The notes: generated by a model from the sequence alone, not told the origin. 64,000 nucleotides of DNA from Hymenobacter plasmatis (GCF_020711255.1 NZ_JAJFAW010000007.1:1-64000); one strand, 5' to 3'. Positions 8,896-17,124 are shown, numbered from the stretch's first letter. Numbers and translations are program-made.

Positions 8896-9683
8896 TGTAA
8901 TGTTTTCCTCAATAATGCCTCAAATTTGCCGTACTGAGCTTTCTGCTGGCAAAGGTATTCTAATAACTCCTCAAACCGGCGGTGACCTAAGCCAAGCTCT
9001 TCAAGTTGGCGCTGATAAGGTTCAAGCAGATTAGGATTTAGCCGTCGTAGCAGTTGCCCAAAAGTTAGAAAGGATTGCTGAACCTTATCCGGACTTCTGT
9101 TACGTAGTTGCCGATAGAACAGATGACCTGCGCAATAGTGTTCCCAACGTTCTTCCCTAAGTTGAATGAGTGCGCCGGGTACGCCTTCAAGGGTCATTTC
9201 GTGGTCAATCAAATAAGCCTCCGCACCAAGCAGAAGAATGTTTGGTTTATCGGGACGCCGGTCAACATTAAGAATTAGGCTGTCGAAAGCGTAAATCGTT
9301 TCTTGGTCGTAATCGGCTAAAGCCTTTGCGCCTAAAGCTGGTGAGAAAGGAAAGCCACCTTCTATAAAGGTACTGCCTATCTTAAGGCCAGGCGGTACGG
9401 TGCGCAGTTGTTCTTGTTGTGGTTCTTGAAGTGTCTCAAGAAACTCGGGGGAGAAGTCAATCAATACAGCACTGGGGCACTGTAAATCGAACTCTTCAGC
9501 TAAAACAGCGCCGAATACTTCATTGGCAATAGCTGCATACTGCCGGAAGTGATACTCCCGAAATAACTTAACGGCAACCTTTTCTGATTTGCCAGCAGGG
9601 CTAACTGCGAGTATTGCCCAGGGGCGGGTGCTACCACCTGATAACTCCTCAATGAATGACAGTGCTTGATAAATGGGTAGCAA
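8892..9683 (-). CDS. HipA-like protein kinase (HipA_2 type)
   Basis: The 263-residue protein has the core of a HipA-type kinase and lacks the N-terminal Couple_hipA region of classical HipA. Visible motifs are Lys39 in VAVKLF (ATP-binding lysine candidate), the catalytic loop NVDRRPDKPN at 139-148 with Asp141 and Asn148, and the metal-binding LIDHE at 159-162 in place of DFG. HipA itself phosphorylates glutamyl-tRNA synthetase, but the target here is unknown. It is the first gene of a two-gene operon with DUF3037. There is no HipB-like HTH partner beside it, which sets the pair apart from classical hipBA. Confidence 0.8.
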   Translation of the reverse strand: MLPIYQALSFIEELSGGSTRPWAILAVSPAGKSEKVAVKLFREYHFRQYAAIANEVFGAVLAEEFDLQCPSAVLIDFSPEFLETLQEPQQEQLRTVPPGLKIGSTFIEGGFPFSPALGAKALADYDQETIYAFDSLILNVDRRPDKPNILLLGAEAYLIDHEMTLEGVPGALIQLREERWEHYCAGHLFYRQLRNRSPDKVQQSFLTFGQLLRRLNPNLLEPYQRQLEELGLGHRRFEELLEYLCQQKAQYGKFEALLRKTLQ

Positions 9684-9836
9684 CCGGAGTAGAGCTAAGT
9701 GCTAGGGTAGGGCTAAAAGTAGCTGTAATAACCGGGGTAGGTAAATAATGCTCAACTATTGGAGCCAGGATTGAAAGATGCATGATGGTTCGAAGAACCG
9801 TTTCATAGTAGCAAACACTAAGCATTAGCGTAGTAA
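9684..9836. promoter_or_regulatory. Upstream region of the HipA-like/DUF3037 operon
   Basis: This 150-bp AT-richer stretch between the kinase start and the island 1 right-end repeats must hold the operon promoter on the minus strand. I see no exact TAnnTTTG box close enough to be sure of it. Confidence 0.3.
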
Positions 9837-9858
9837 TGTCCCGTGAGCCGTCCTGTAA
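9837..9858. promoter_or_regulatory. Putative integrase arm-type sites, right end of island 1
   Basis: TGTCCCGTGA at 9837-9846 is identical to the two copies near the left end of island 1. A degenerate copy (CGTCCTGTAA) begins 12 bp later. The 12-bp spacing is the same as at the left end. Confidence 0.5.
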
Positions 9859-9865
9859 AAATAAA

Positions 9866-9908
9866 TAGGCCCTACAACTTGCTAGTTATTAGCTTGTTGC
9901 AGGGCCTA
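9866..9908. terminator. Hairpin abutting att copy 2
   Basis: An 18-bp imperfect stem (9866-9883 with 9891-9908) closes a short loop directly before the att repeat. Read leftwards it is followed by T-rich sequence. It matches in position the hairpins at 235-267 and 61827-61861. Confidence 0.7.
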
Positions 9909-9909
9909 C

Positions 9910-9929
9910 TGGTGGTCGTGTAAGGACTA
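9910..9929. repeat. att copy 2 (junction of islands 1 and 2)
   Basis: This is a 20-bp identical copy of 267-286, sharing 15 bp with the tRNA-Arg 3' end at 61863-61877. It is at once the right end of island 1 and the left end of island 2. The integrase of island 2 starts about 190 bp to the right. Confidence 0.85.
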
Positions 9930-10018
9930 AAGCACCCCGACTCATCCCGACCCTACAAGTCCTAAAACCCTCTCAGATTCGCTGAATAGGCCTTTCCCAA
10001 ATTTCCAACGTCGGTTGG

Positions 10019-10077
10019 TGTCCGATTGAATCGGTTAATAAAGCCCAAACTGTCCGATTTTCTGTCCGATATCGGAC
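10019..10077. promoter_or_regulatory. Putative integrase arm-type sites, left end of island 2
   Basis: TGTCCGA occurs at 10019, 10051 and 10063, the last two 12 bp apart. The last runs into the palindrome gtccgatatcggac (10064-10077). The 21-bp stretch beginning with ACTGTCCGAT at 10049 recurs with one mismatch at 61797, near the other end of the island and in the same orientation. Confidence 0.65.
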
Positions 10078-10121
10078 GGCCTTTTGTACATTTAGAGTAG
10101 TAACAAAAACCCCTCTAAGGC

Positions 10122-11375
10122 ATGGCTAAGGTAACTTTTTTGCTCTATAACCCGGCCGCCGACAAGCCCACGCCCATCATTGCATCCATCACTTTTGATG
10201 GCCAGCGCCACAAAGTGTACGTTGGTATTTCCATCATTCCGCAGCACTGGAATAAGGAAGACCAGAAGGCGCTGACCCGGGGCTACTCGCACACCAACAA
10301 CAGCAGCGTTAATGACACTTTAGAGGATACTAAAACGCGGCTGCTCAAGTGCTACGACGACCACCGCGCCGTGGGCACCCTGCCCACACTGGCTACCTTG
10401 AAGACCGTGGCCGCACCCGTGAAAAGTGCGTCGGAGCCGGAGCATGCTCCCGACAGCAACAACACTGAGACAACCACTGCCCGGCCCGACCTGCTTACCA
10501 CCTTCTCCAACTGGATAGAGAACCGCGGCCTCACCCAAAGCCCCAATACCGTTCGCACGTACCGCACCTGTCTCCGGCACCTGCGCGACATGCAACGCGT
10601 CGAGCGCTACGCTATCGACTTCGACACCGTGGGCCACGGCTTCGGCGAGAAGTTTGCCCGCTACCTGCTCACAAAGCGCAACCTGATTGACAGCGTTATC
10701 AACAAAAACCTGTTTCGCGTCAAGCACTTTTTGGTGTGGGCCCAGGAAAACGGCTACCCCGTTGTCGTCGAGCCCAAGCAGTTCCGCTGGCAGCACCAGG
10801 AGCCGGAAATTCTAACCCTGACCCGCGCCGAGGTGCAGCGTCTTGCCGACCTCGACCTAGCCAGTCACCCGGCCCTCGACAACGCCCGCGCCCTGTTTCT
10901 GATTGGGGTGTACACCGGCCTGCGCTTCTCCGACGTGGCCGCGTTGAAACCCGAGCACATCCAGGCCGACCGCATCCGGCTTACCACCCAGAAAACCCGC
11001 ACCACGCTCACCGTTCCGGTGCGGGCCGAAGCCCAGCCGCTGCTGGCCCGCGTCATTGCCGGCTCCCTGCGCCCCATCGCCAACCAGAAGCTAAACGGCC
11101 ACCTTAAAGAACTGGCGCAGCTGGCCCGCATTGAGGCCCCCACCGAGCGCGTCCGCTACGCCGGTGGCCAACGCCGCGCCACTACCTCCCCCAAGTACGA
11201 GTTTGTAACCACGCACACTGCCCGCCGCACTTTCGTCACCCTGGCCCTGGAGGCAGGCGTGCGCCCCGAGGTAGTCATGCGCATCACCGGTCACAAAAGC
11301 CTCGCCGCGTTCCGCCGCTACGTCAACGTCACCGAGGACACCATGCTTGATGAGTTTTCCCGCGCCTTCGCCTAG
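10122..11375 (+). CDS. Tyrosine recombinase (integrase) of island 2
   Basis: The 417-residue integrase should recombine the tRNA-Arg att site for island 2. An N-terminal arm-binding domain (about 1-90) is followed by a variable Thr/Glu-rich linker, a core-binding SAM-like domain (about 125-220) and the catalytic domain. Active-site residues are Arg268 (TGLRFSDV), His365 and Arg368 (HTARR), the GHKS box near 391, and nucleophile Tyr400 (RRYVNV). The TTTGTACA motif at 10083-10090 just upstream recurs near the repressor gene, so it may be controlled by the island repressor. The protein is about the same length as the island 1 integrase and shares its C-terminal pattern. Confidence 0.95.
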   Translation: MAKVTFLLYNPAADKPTPIIASITFDGQRHKVYVGISIIPQHWNKEDQKALTRGYSHTNNSSVNDTLEDTKTRLLKCYDDHRAVGTLPTLATLKTVAAPVKSASEPEHAPDSNNTETTTARPDLLTTFSNWIENRGLTQSPNTVRTYRTCLRHLRDMQRVERYAIDFDTVGHGFGEKFARYLLTKRNLIDSVINKNLFRVKHFLVWAQENGYPVVVEPKQFRWQHQEPEILTLTRAEVQRLADLDLASHPALDNARALFLIGVYTGLRFSDVAALKPEHIQADRIRLTTQKTRTTLTVPVRAEAQPLLARVIAGSLRPIANQKLNGHLKELAQLARIEAPTERVRYAGGQRRATTSPKYEFVTTHTARRTFVTLALEAGVRPEVVMRITGHKSLAAFRRYVNVTEDTMLDEFSRAFA

Positions 11376-11422
11376 CGCTACTTCCTCCCTTCTACCATCC
11401 TGAGCCGGCCCCTGCGCCCGAC

Positions 11423-12409
11423 ATGCGCCAATACTCCCTTCCCTCCGACGCCCTGCCCGCCGAAGCCGGTGAAGCCTACGAAAGCCTCCTGCACGCGCTG
11501 AGCGACTGGCTCAGCGCGCCCGCCCCGTTCGCTTCCACCAACCTGGCCGACTACTTCGAAGAGCACCTGGCCAGCTTCGACGCCCCCGAAGGACGCATCC
11601 GCTACCTGTGCCGGCTCACCCTGCAGGGCGGCATCAATGGCGAGGCCTACCCCGAAGCCGCCATGGAGCTGGTCGAGCTGCAATCCGAATTCCGCGCCTT
11701 TCCGGACTACACCGATACCGACCTGGACCTGTATTTCGACGAGTACTACTTCTCCTGGCTGGCCGTCCGGCTCACCGAAGCGCTGTGCGAATACACCGGC
11801 CGGGCCCGCCTCCGCGGCGCCCGCGCCAGCCTGCGGGCCGAGTGGGAAGCCCTGCCCCTCGCCCGCCTGCAGTACCGTCCCCACGACGCCAACACCGTCC
11901 AGTTGCTGCGCTTCCTGTTTGTCGTGCTGGTGCCCTTTGCTCAAAACAGCCGCACCCGCAGCGTTAGGAGCGTAGCCGAAGAAGTCGTGCAGGAAGCCCG
12001 AGCCGCCGCAACCAAGCCACAGCGCCCCGCTCCGGTGCCCCTCTCTTCCAACGTGGCTACGCTCTGCTCGGGCAGCTTCAAACCCGCCGACCTACGCGAC
12101 CTGCTCACGTCATTAGGCGTGCTCGATACCAATACGGGCCACTGGCACCTCGGCGAGCTCAAAGGCAAAGCCGCCGCACCCCTTAGCGCCTTTCCCGCTG
12201 CCTACCGGGCTCTTTTCGAAGCCAAGCTCATGCTCTTTGCCGACGCTCCCGTGTACCGCAAGGCCTTCGAGGAAGAGTTCCGCGTCAAATTCAGCGACCG
12301 CCTCGCCACCTTCAAAGACGGCAGCGGCAGCGCCCGCTTCCAAGATTACCTGGTCGAAGCCCGCCGCTGGATTACGCTCTGGAAAGCCCAGCGCCAATCC
12401 GAGAAATAA
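11423..12409 (+). CDS. Hypothetical protein beside integrase, RteC/phage-regulator-like C-terminus
   Basis: This is a 328-residue acidic, helical protein 47 bp after the integrase gene. I cannot name its family with confidence. The last 120 residues (from FKPADLRDLLTSLGVL through YRKAFEEEFRVKFSDRL) follow a pattern seen at the C-terminus of many Bacteroidetes mobile-element proteins, some called RteC-like. There a short helical domain is followed by a segment resembling a winged DNA-binding end. A role in controlling excision or transfer is possible on position alone. Confidence 0.6.
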   Translation: MRQYSLPSDALPAEAGEAYESLLHALSDWLSAPAPFASTNLADYFEEHLASFDAPEGRIRYLCRLTLQGGINGEAYPEAAMELVELQSEFRAFPDYTDTDLDLYFDEYYFSWLAVRLTEALCEYTGRARLRGARASLRAEWEALPLARLQYRPHDANTVQLLRFLFVVLVPFAQNSRTRSVRSVAEEVVQEARAAATKPQRPAPVPLSSNVATLCSGSFKPADLRDLLTSLGVLDTNTGHWHLGELKGKAAAPLSAFPAAYRALFEAKLMLFADAPVYRKAFEEEFRVKFSDRLATFKDGSGSARFQDYLVEARRWITLWKAQRQSEK

Positions 12410-12500
12410 TTCTCGTCGTGCTAGTCCATATTCTTGCCGGTAATCTGCGCTAGCTTCGCCTTTCCTTGCCAAGGGCTACCCTTCCTCAAACTACCCAATA

Positions 12501-14303
12501 ATGAAATTCTCGACCGGAGTTGTAGACGTTCACGCCCACAACGCAGCCATTACCGGTTTGCTTGCCGACGATGAATGCATCATTTTCCTGGATACCAACA
12601 TCATATTCCTATGCTTCGCGCTTAATGATGCGGCCCGCAATGAGTTCTTCTCATGGTTGAGGCCACTAGCCGAAAAGAACCGGATAAAGCTGCCCTCATG
12701 GTGCTTACACGAGTACACTTCAAAATTCAATAACAAGCAAATCACAGGTTCTCAAGAAGAGAACAAGCTTATCAGCACGATTACCAAGAACTTTGAAGAG
12801 TTACGAAAGCTGCTGAGCTTATCGGTAGATGAAGCCAAGGCGCAGAGGCAGGGCTTTGCGACAATAGGAGACTTTACAAGCGCCGTTGATTCCGTAAAGC
12901 TCAACATCAGCAAACTAAATAATATCTTAAAAATTGACGAGCGGCTCTTGCTTGAAGTGCACGGGGTTCTGACGGAGATTCTTGGGCCATGCGTTCTGGA
13001 ATCCAACATTCAGCAACTGGCGGATGAATGCTCACAAGTCCAAGCTTCAAGATTCGGCAATAGAATTCCACCAGGCTACAAAGACGGCTACAAGCCTGAA
13101 AACGCAATTGGTGACTTGATTATCTGGAACGAAATACTTGCGTTTTCCAAAGCCACCTCGCTAAGCAAGATTCTGGTAATATCAAATGATGAGAAGAAGG
13201 ATTGGGTTTACCAGCCTTACAAGAAGCTGGAATCATCAAAGCAAAAGCCTAACATAAACCCGTCAATCAATTTGGTGGACACTAGGCTTGTCGATGAGTT
13301 TGAGAAATACACTGCAATACATGACCCCGCTTTATATGTAGTGCCTTTTAACTACTTGTTCGAGCTAATAATCAAGGCAGCTGGAAACGACAGCTTTGAT
13401 AACTTGAGATTGGCAATCCAGGTAGCACAGGTAAGCCATAACAGCGCAGTAGAGCAACAGAGTGAGATTGACACCGCTGCTGAGGGGGCAGTAGCAGTAG
13501 AGGTACTGGTAGATGCTCCCGTCGATGTACCTGCTCTAATCGAGCAACCGGCTGACGCAGTTGTTGAACAACACGGAGGCTTATCAAGCGAAGCAAAAGC
13601 CGACGCGCACTATGTGTTTAAAAGCAAGGAAATAGAGGATATAGTATCCCTACTGAAAACCAGCAACTGGTATGCTCAGAACGACGCAGTTGCTGAGCTA
13701 TACAGCACCTTGTCCACTACCGATGTAACCGAGGACCTGTTCGTTCTAGGCCGAAACATCTACCAAGCAGCCGAAGGAGGCTCTTTCGGAGCTTCAGATT
13801 ACATCAGAAGTCTAGGTCAGAGGGTTAAATACTTAACAACTGACCAAATCACCACTTTGATTGAGGGAATAGTGTTCGAAGCCTACTTCAATTCCCAAGG
13901 AGCTTTTCGGCAATGCAAAGGCAAGCCCGATGCGTTGCCGCTTGTAGTAGAAATGCTGAGCAGCCACCGGTCAACACTACTACCTGTCGTCTCCAAGTTT
14001 ATCAAGGACGAGCTTGGGGCCAATGAAAGCCAAGTGTTATACAAGTGGTTTAACAATGAGGTAACTGACTTCAACTTTTATGTTGTCCGGAATGAAAGTG
14101 AAGACGGAGATTATTTCAGCTTCTATAAAGTTCAACGCTTAGAGCTTAATGGTGTCGACATAACTGCAAGTTTCGTGTCCTGCAGGGAAGACGAAGACCC
14201 TTCCTTTTCTGTTCTTAACGACATTTCAAGGTTCTTCCACATTCCCCGCAGGTTAGTGCTTGTACACATTGAAGGAGAGGAAAATGACGTTCCACTGTTC
14301 TAG
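12501..14303 (+). CDS. PIN_8-type PIN-domain protein with long C-terminal region
   Basis: The 600-residue protein begins with a PIN-like nuclease domain. Asp31 in FLDTNII, Glu71 in CLHEY, an acidic GDLIIW near 203-208 and ISNDEKKDW near 227-235 give the four acidic clusters of the PIN_8 family, where metal-dependent RNA cleavage is expected. An Ala/Val/Glu-rich linker (about 315-370) separates it from an unrecognised C-terminal half. The gene is visibly more AT-rich than its neighbours and uses fewer GC-ending codons, so it is probably a recent arrival. PIN_8 proteins occur in defence and mobile regions. No antitoxin is apparent beside it, since the next gene is an HTH protein with its own regulatory repeats. 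Confidence 0.7.
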   Translation: MKFSTGVVDVHAHNAAITGLLADDECIIFLDTNIIFLCFALNDAARNEFFSWLRPLAEKNRIKLPSWCLHEYTSKFNNKQITGSQEENKLISTITKNFEELRKLLSLSVDEAKAQRQGFATIGDFTSAVDSVKLNISKLNNILKIDERLLLEVHGVLTEILGPCVLESNIQQLADECSQVQASRFGNRIPPGYKDGYKPENAIGDLIIWNEILAFSKATSLSKILVISNDEKKDWVYQPYKKLESSKQKPNINPSINLVDTRLVDEFEKYTAIHDPALYVVPFNYLFELIIKAAGNDSFDNLRLAIQVAQVSHNSAVEQQSEIDTAAEGAVAVEVLVDAPVDVPALIEQPADAVVEQHGGLSSEAKADAHYVFKSKEIEDIVSLLKTSNWYAQNDAVAELYSTLSTTDVTEDLFVLGRNIYQAAEGGSFGASDYIRSLGQRVKYLTTDQITTLIEGIVFEAYFNSQGAFRQCKGKPDALPLVVEMLSSHRSTLLPVVSKFIKDELGANESQVLYKWFNNEVTDFNFYVVRNESEDGDYFSFYKVQRLELNGVDITASFVSCREDEDPSFSVLNDISRFFHIPRRLVLVHIEGEENDVPLF

Positions 14304-14338
14304 TAACCAAGCGCGAAAGCTCCGCTAATCGGGCACCT

Positions 14339-14411
14339 TTTCATGCGGGCCACCCGCCCTTTCATGCGGACTTCGTGCGCGTTTCATGCTGCCGATTGAA
14401 CCCGCATGAAA
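14339..14411. promoter_or_regulatory. Repeated TTTCATGC sites before the HTH gene
   Basis: TTTCATGC starts at 14339, 14360 and 14382, spaced 21 and 22 bp, so the copies lie on one face of the helix. An inverted copy GCATGAAA is at 14404-14411. The cluster ends about 50 bp before the HTH_17 gene. It looks like an operator array or a binding array for an excisionase-like protein, possibly the product of that gene. Confidence 0.55.
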
Positions 14412-14462
14412 GCCGAACTCCCTTTGTGTCGTCGCTGGCCAACACCCCCAGCGCCGTCCCAA

Positions 14463-14777
14463 ATGGAGCCCTTCATCCTAAGCCCCGTCCCCTATGCCCA
14501 GTTGCTGGAGGACATGCGGGCCATCATCCGGCACGAAACCGCCCAGCAGCCCGCCTCTGCATCCCCGGCCGAGCCCAACGCCGGCTCTGACCTGCTCACC
14601 GTGCAGGAAGCCGCCGACATGCTCGACGTCTGTCCCCAAACCATTCACGAATGGAAGCGCCGCGGCGTGCTCACCTACCACAAGATGGGCCGCCGCACCT
14701 ACCTCAAGCAGGCCGAGGTACTGGCCGCCCTGCAAAGCGAAAAGCGCACGGTCAAATCCGGCAAGAAAAGCCGGTGA
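14463..14777 (+). CDS. Excisionase-like helix-turn-helix protein (HTH_17), island 2
   Basis: This 104-residue protein has an HTH_17/MerR-like domain at about 42-90: LLTVQEAADMLDVCPQTI is the helix-turn-helix and HKMGRRTYLKQAEVLAAL is the wing and last helix. A proline/alanine-rich N-terminus and a basic C-terminal tail flank it. It is the island 2 counterpart of the protein at 1902 and probably acts as recombination directionality factor or transcription regulator. The start MEPF at 14463 is chosen over an upstream ATG at 14406, which lies within the repeat region. It converges on the repressor gene. Confidence 0.8.
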   Translation: MEPFILSPVPYAQLLEDMRAIIRHETAQQPASASPAEPNAGSDLLTVQEAADMLDVCPQTIHEWKRRGVLTYHKMGRRTYLKQAEVLAALQSEKRTVKSGKKSR

Positions 14778-14807
14778 CCGTGCGCCTCGCTCTGTTCCTG
14801 CGCGCTG

Positions 14808-15701
14808 CTAGCCCCGCAGCTGCGCCGCGTTGCTCGTGCTTTCTTCCAGAAAGCGCCGCACCTCGTGGTAGTCGTGGCCCAGCAGCTCAATCACCTCCTG
14901 CAGGCGCTCCAGGGTTTGCACCGTCTTGTCCATCGGCCGGGCCGGAATGCTCGTCGAGAGGTAGCCCCGCACCATCCACAGCTGCTGAATGTCGGCCACC
15001 GGCAATCGGTACGGCTCATAGCCCGGGTTATCGGAGTGCAGCTCAAACGTCTCGTCGGCATCAGTAATCACCGCGCTGATACGCTTGAGCAGCAGGTTCT
15101 CCGATGTCACAATCACGTAGCACTCCCACGGCTTCAGCAGGTCCTTCCGGTCCACCACGCTGCACACCACAATGTCTTTGTGGCCAAACGTCGGGCTCAT
15201 GCTCGTGCCCGATACCTCAAAGGCCCGGTACGTGCCCCACTCAAACCCCGGCAAGTGGTAAGGTTGCATGTCCTGCAAATACACCGCTTCGTTGCACAGC
15301 GACGGATAGCCGGCCTGCGCCGTCAGCGGCACCAGCAGCGTGTTTTCCTTGCCATCCCGGTCCACCGTCACGGTCAGCACCTTGAAGTTGCCCAGGTTCT
15401 TCCAGGTATCGGAGCTCGGCTTGCTTTCCGCCGCGGCTCGGCCGCTGGCCACCGGTGGCACCTTCTCTGCGCTGCGCACCATCGGCCCGCGGCCCATCAC
15501 CAGCCAATCCGCTGACAGCTCAGGCCATACCTCCAGCATCTGCGTCAACGTGTCGAAACCAGGTTTGGCATCACCGCTCAGCAGTTTGTAAATCTTTCCA
15601 CTTTTTTCATCGCCCATTTTCACCGCTGCCTGCCTGGCAGTCAACTGATAATGGTCAAGAACCTGCTGCAGGCGCTGGCTGACGTGTGTTGCGGTTTCCA
15701 T
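14808..15701 (-). CDS. CI/LexA-type phage repressor (XRE HTH plus S24 peptidase)
   Basis: The 297-residue protein has an N-terminal XRE-type helix-turn-helix (about 8-70) and a C-terminal S24 LexA-like autopeptidase. The catalytic pair is Ser167 in GTSMSP and Lys206 in LLLKRI. An Ala130-Gly131 bond sits in the hinge, the type of bond cut in LexA and CI. A RecA-stimulated self-cleavage that derepresses the island after DNA damage is therefore likely. A helical extension after about 245 may aid oligomerisation. It is transcribed away from a small Cro-like gene across a 99-bp control region, as in temperate phages. Confidence 0.88.
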   Translation of the reverse strand: METATHVSQRLQQVLDHYQLTARQAAVKMGDEKSGKIYKLLSGDAKPGFDTLTQMLEVWPELSADWLVMGRGPMVRSAEKVPPVASGRAAAESKPSSDTWKNLGNFKVLTVTVDRDGKENTLLVPLTAQAGYPSLCNEAVYLQDMQPYHLPGFEWGTYRAFEVSGTSMSPTFGHKDIVVCSVVDRKDLLKPWECYVIVTSENLLLKRISAVITDADETFELHSDNPGYEPYRLPVADIQQLWMVRGYLSTSIPARPMDKTVQTLERLQEVIELLGHDYHEVRRFLEESTSNAAQLRG

Positions 15702-15742
15702 TGTCTTAGTCTTTTAATACACCATAAGCGCAGCCGTTAGCG

Positions 15743-15784
15743 TATGTTTGTACACACTTCGCTGCCTTCTACCCCACAAATGTA
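15743..15784. promoter_or_regulatory. Overlapping divergent promoters of the repressor switch
   Basis: TATGTTTG at 15743-15750 fits the Bacteroidetes TAnnTTTG -7 box for rightward transcription of the Cro-like gene. TACATTTG on the minus strand (15784-15777) fits a leftward box for the repressor. The predicted transcripts overlap. TTTGTACA (15747-15754) straddles the rightward box and recurs before the integrase (10083) and before the gene at 33752 (33693), so it is a candidate operator half. The -33 elements are not clear. Confidence 0.55.
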
Positions 15785-15800
15785 CTAAATTACAAACAAA

Positions 15801-16088
15801 ATGGAACAGATTACTAATGACCGGCAAACAAAAGATACTAACGAGCAAACACCAACGCTCTTCCAGGTGTACAAAAGGCTCGGCGAACGCAACCGTGCCG
15901 CTAAGAAAGTAGTCGAGCGCCTGGCCGAAAAAGGCACCGTCGTGGCCCTCAGCACGGTCTACAACGTCATCTACGGCCGCTCCAGCCGCACCGACATCAC
16001 CGAGCAGTTCCTCATTGTGGCCGCCGAGATGCTCGCCCACTCCAAAGACCTGCAGGCCCGCACCGCCGCCCTGGCCTCGGCCGAATAG
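15801..16088 (+). CDS. Small Cro-like DNA-binding protein
   Basis: This 95-residue protein is the first gene to the right of the repressor switch. The segment from KVVERLAEKGTVVALSTVYNVIYGR (about 38-62, quoted in part as VALSTVYNVIYGR) reads as a helix-turn-helix of the kind found in small Bacteroidetes phage regulators, followed by a helix LIVAAEMLA. Position and size suggest the Cro/CII role opposite the CI-like repressor. The family is not recognised by name. Confidence 0.65.
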   Translation: MEQITNDRQTKDTNEQTPTLFQVYKRLGERNRAAKKVVERLAEKGTVVALSTVYNVIYGRSSRTDITEQFLIVAAEMLAHSKDLQARTAALASAE

Positions 16089-16131
16089 CTCGTTTCCGCC
16101 CAAAGCTAACGCGCCCGCTCTCGTCAGGCTC

Positions 16132-16162
16132 CCCTCTCCCTTCGGAGAGGGGCCGGGGGTGA
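16132..16162. repeat. REP-like hairpin between the Cro-like and initiator genes
   Basis: CCCTCTCC and GGAGAGGG form a 9-bp stem, with one further G:C pair, around a CTTC loop. A GGCCGGGGGTGAGG tail follows. This hairpin-plus-tail is of a type scattered in many genomes as an intergenic repeat. I see no second copy in the window. Confidence 0.45.
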
Positions 16163-16182
16163 GGCCCAACGCCAGAACGACC

Positions 16183-17124
16183 ATGAACTTCATCCGCCAC
16201 ATCCGCACGGCCTTCGAGCTGCTGGCGACCCATGCCGATGCCACGCCGTACCACGTAAGCCTGTACGTGGCCCTGTTCAGCCAGTGGAATGACGAGCGGT
16301 TCCCCGAATCGCTGATGCTCGTGCGGGGCGAAGTCATGCGGGCCGCCCACATCGGCAGCCCCAGCACCTACCTCAAGTGCCTCCGCGAGCTCACTGCCTA
16401 CGGCCTCATCACCTATCAGCCCTCCAAGTCCGAACACCGCCCCAGCCGCTGCCTCATGCACGAGCTACAGCCCGACCAGCTTGCACCAGAAGTGGCCCAA
16501 GCACTGAACTCAAATGAGTTCACAGCTCGCACCAAAAGTGTAGCAAGCACTAGCACCAGAAGTGGTGCAAGCACTGGTGCAAGCCGTGGTCAAGCCGTAG
16601 TCTCGTTTGATAAACAGGTTGAAACAGTAGTAAACAAGAATAAACCCGTTCTATCAATCAAACTAGATGAGGCGGTAGCTGAAAAAAAAATAGGGGAGGA
16701 GTTGACTTCCGCCGAGCAGCTTTTAGAGCCAGACGATTCCGAGCTGACGGCCCCAGAGTCACCCCCCAAAGCAAAAGTTGCGCGAAAAGGAAAGGCCCCC
16801 ACCACCCGCCGGCCCCCGCACCCGGAAATCCCTTTCGCTGAATCCAACCTCGCCGACCTCTCGGCCTTCATCGCCGCCTTCGCCGGCACCGACTACGCGC
16901 TGGCCGACCTGCGCTTCTACCACGAGAAAATCCTGAACTGGCGACAAAAGGGCGAAGTGCCCCGCCGGCGCGATTGGCTCGCCACCTCCAAGCAATTCTT
17001 CCTCAACGATGCCGCCGCTAACCGCCTTAAGCTCGCCCCCGGCGTCCAGTCCCACCAGCCTGGCGCCACCTACGCCGACACCGGAATCCCAACTACTGGC
17101 TACCGTTCTACCCGTTGGGATTAG
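16183..17124 (+). CDS. Phage-type replication protein with N-terminal winged helix
   Basis: This 313-residue protein has an N-terminal winged-helix region (about 1-100: an opening helix pair, SPSTYLKCLRELTAYGLITY as recognition helix and wing). A low-complexity middle follows, and the C-terminal domain has LRFYHEKILNWRQKGEVPRR and DWLATSKQFF. That order resembles DnaD-like or helix-turn-helix replication proteins of Bacteroidetes prophages. It probably recruits replication functions or binds the island origin. The start MNFIRHIR at 16183 follows the REP-like hairpin; the frame is open further upstream but overlaps the previous gene. The A8 run near 16682 is a possible slippage site. Confidence 0.65.
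   Translation: MNFIRHIRTAFELLATHADATPYHVSLYVALFSQWNDERFPESLMLVRGEVMRAAHIGSPSTYLKCLRELTAYGLITYQPSKSEHRPSRCLMHELQPDQLAPEVAQALNSNEFTARTKSVASTSTRSGASTGASRGQAVVSFDKQVETVVNKNKPVLSIKLDEAVAEKKIGEELTSAEQLLEPDDSELTAPESPPKAKVARKGKAPTTRRPPHPEIPFAESNLADLSAFIAAFAGTDYALADLRFYHEKILNWRQKGEVPRRRDWLATSKQFFLNDAAANRLKLAPGVQSHQPGATYADTGIPTTGYRSTRWD

Larger units (their letters stand above)
268..9910. mobile_element. Island 1: 9.6-kb integrative element at tRNA-Arg
   Basis: The element is bounded by the 20-bp repeats at 267-286 and 9910-9929, and has TGTCCCGTGA arm-like repeats just inside each end (400-421 and 9837-9858). It carries an integrase, an excisionase-like HTH protein, an unknown protein, a probable rolling-circle initiator, an MmeI-family restriction-modification enzyme and a HipA-like kinase with DUF3037. 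No conjugation or virion genes are visible. It resembles a small replicating integrative element or phage satellite that carries defence genes. The boundaries are inferred from the repeats. Confidence 0.75.
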
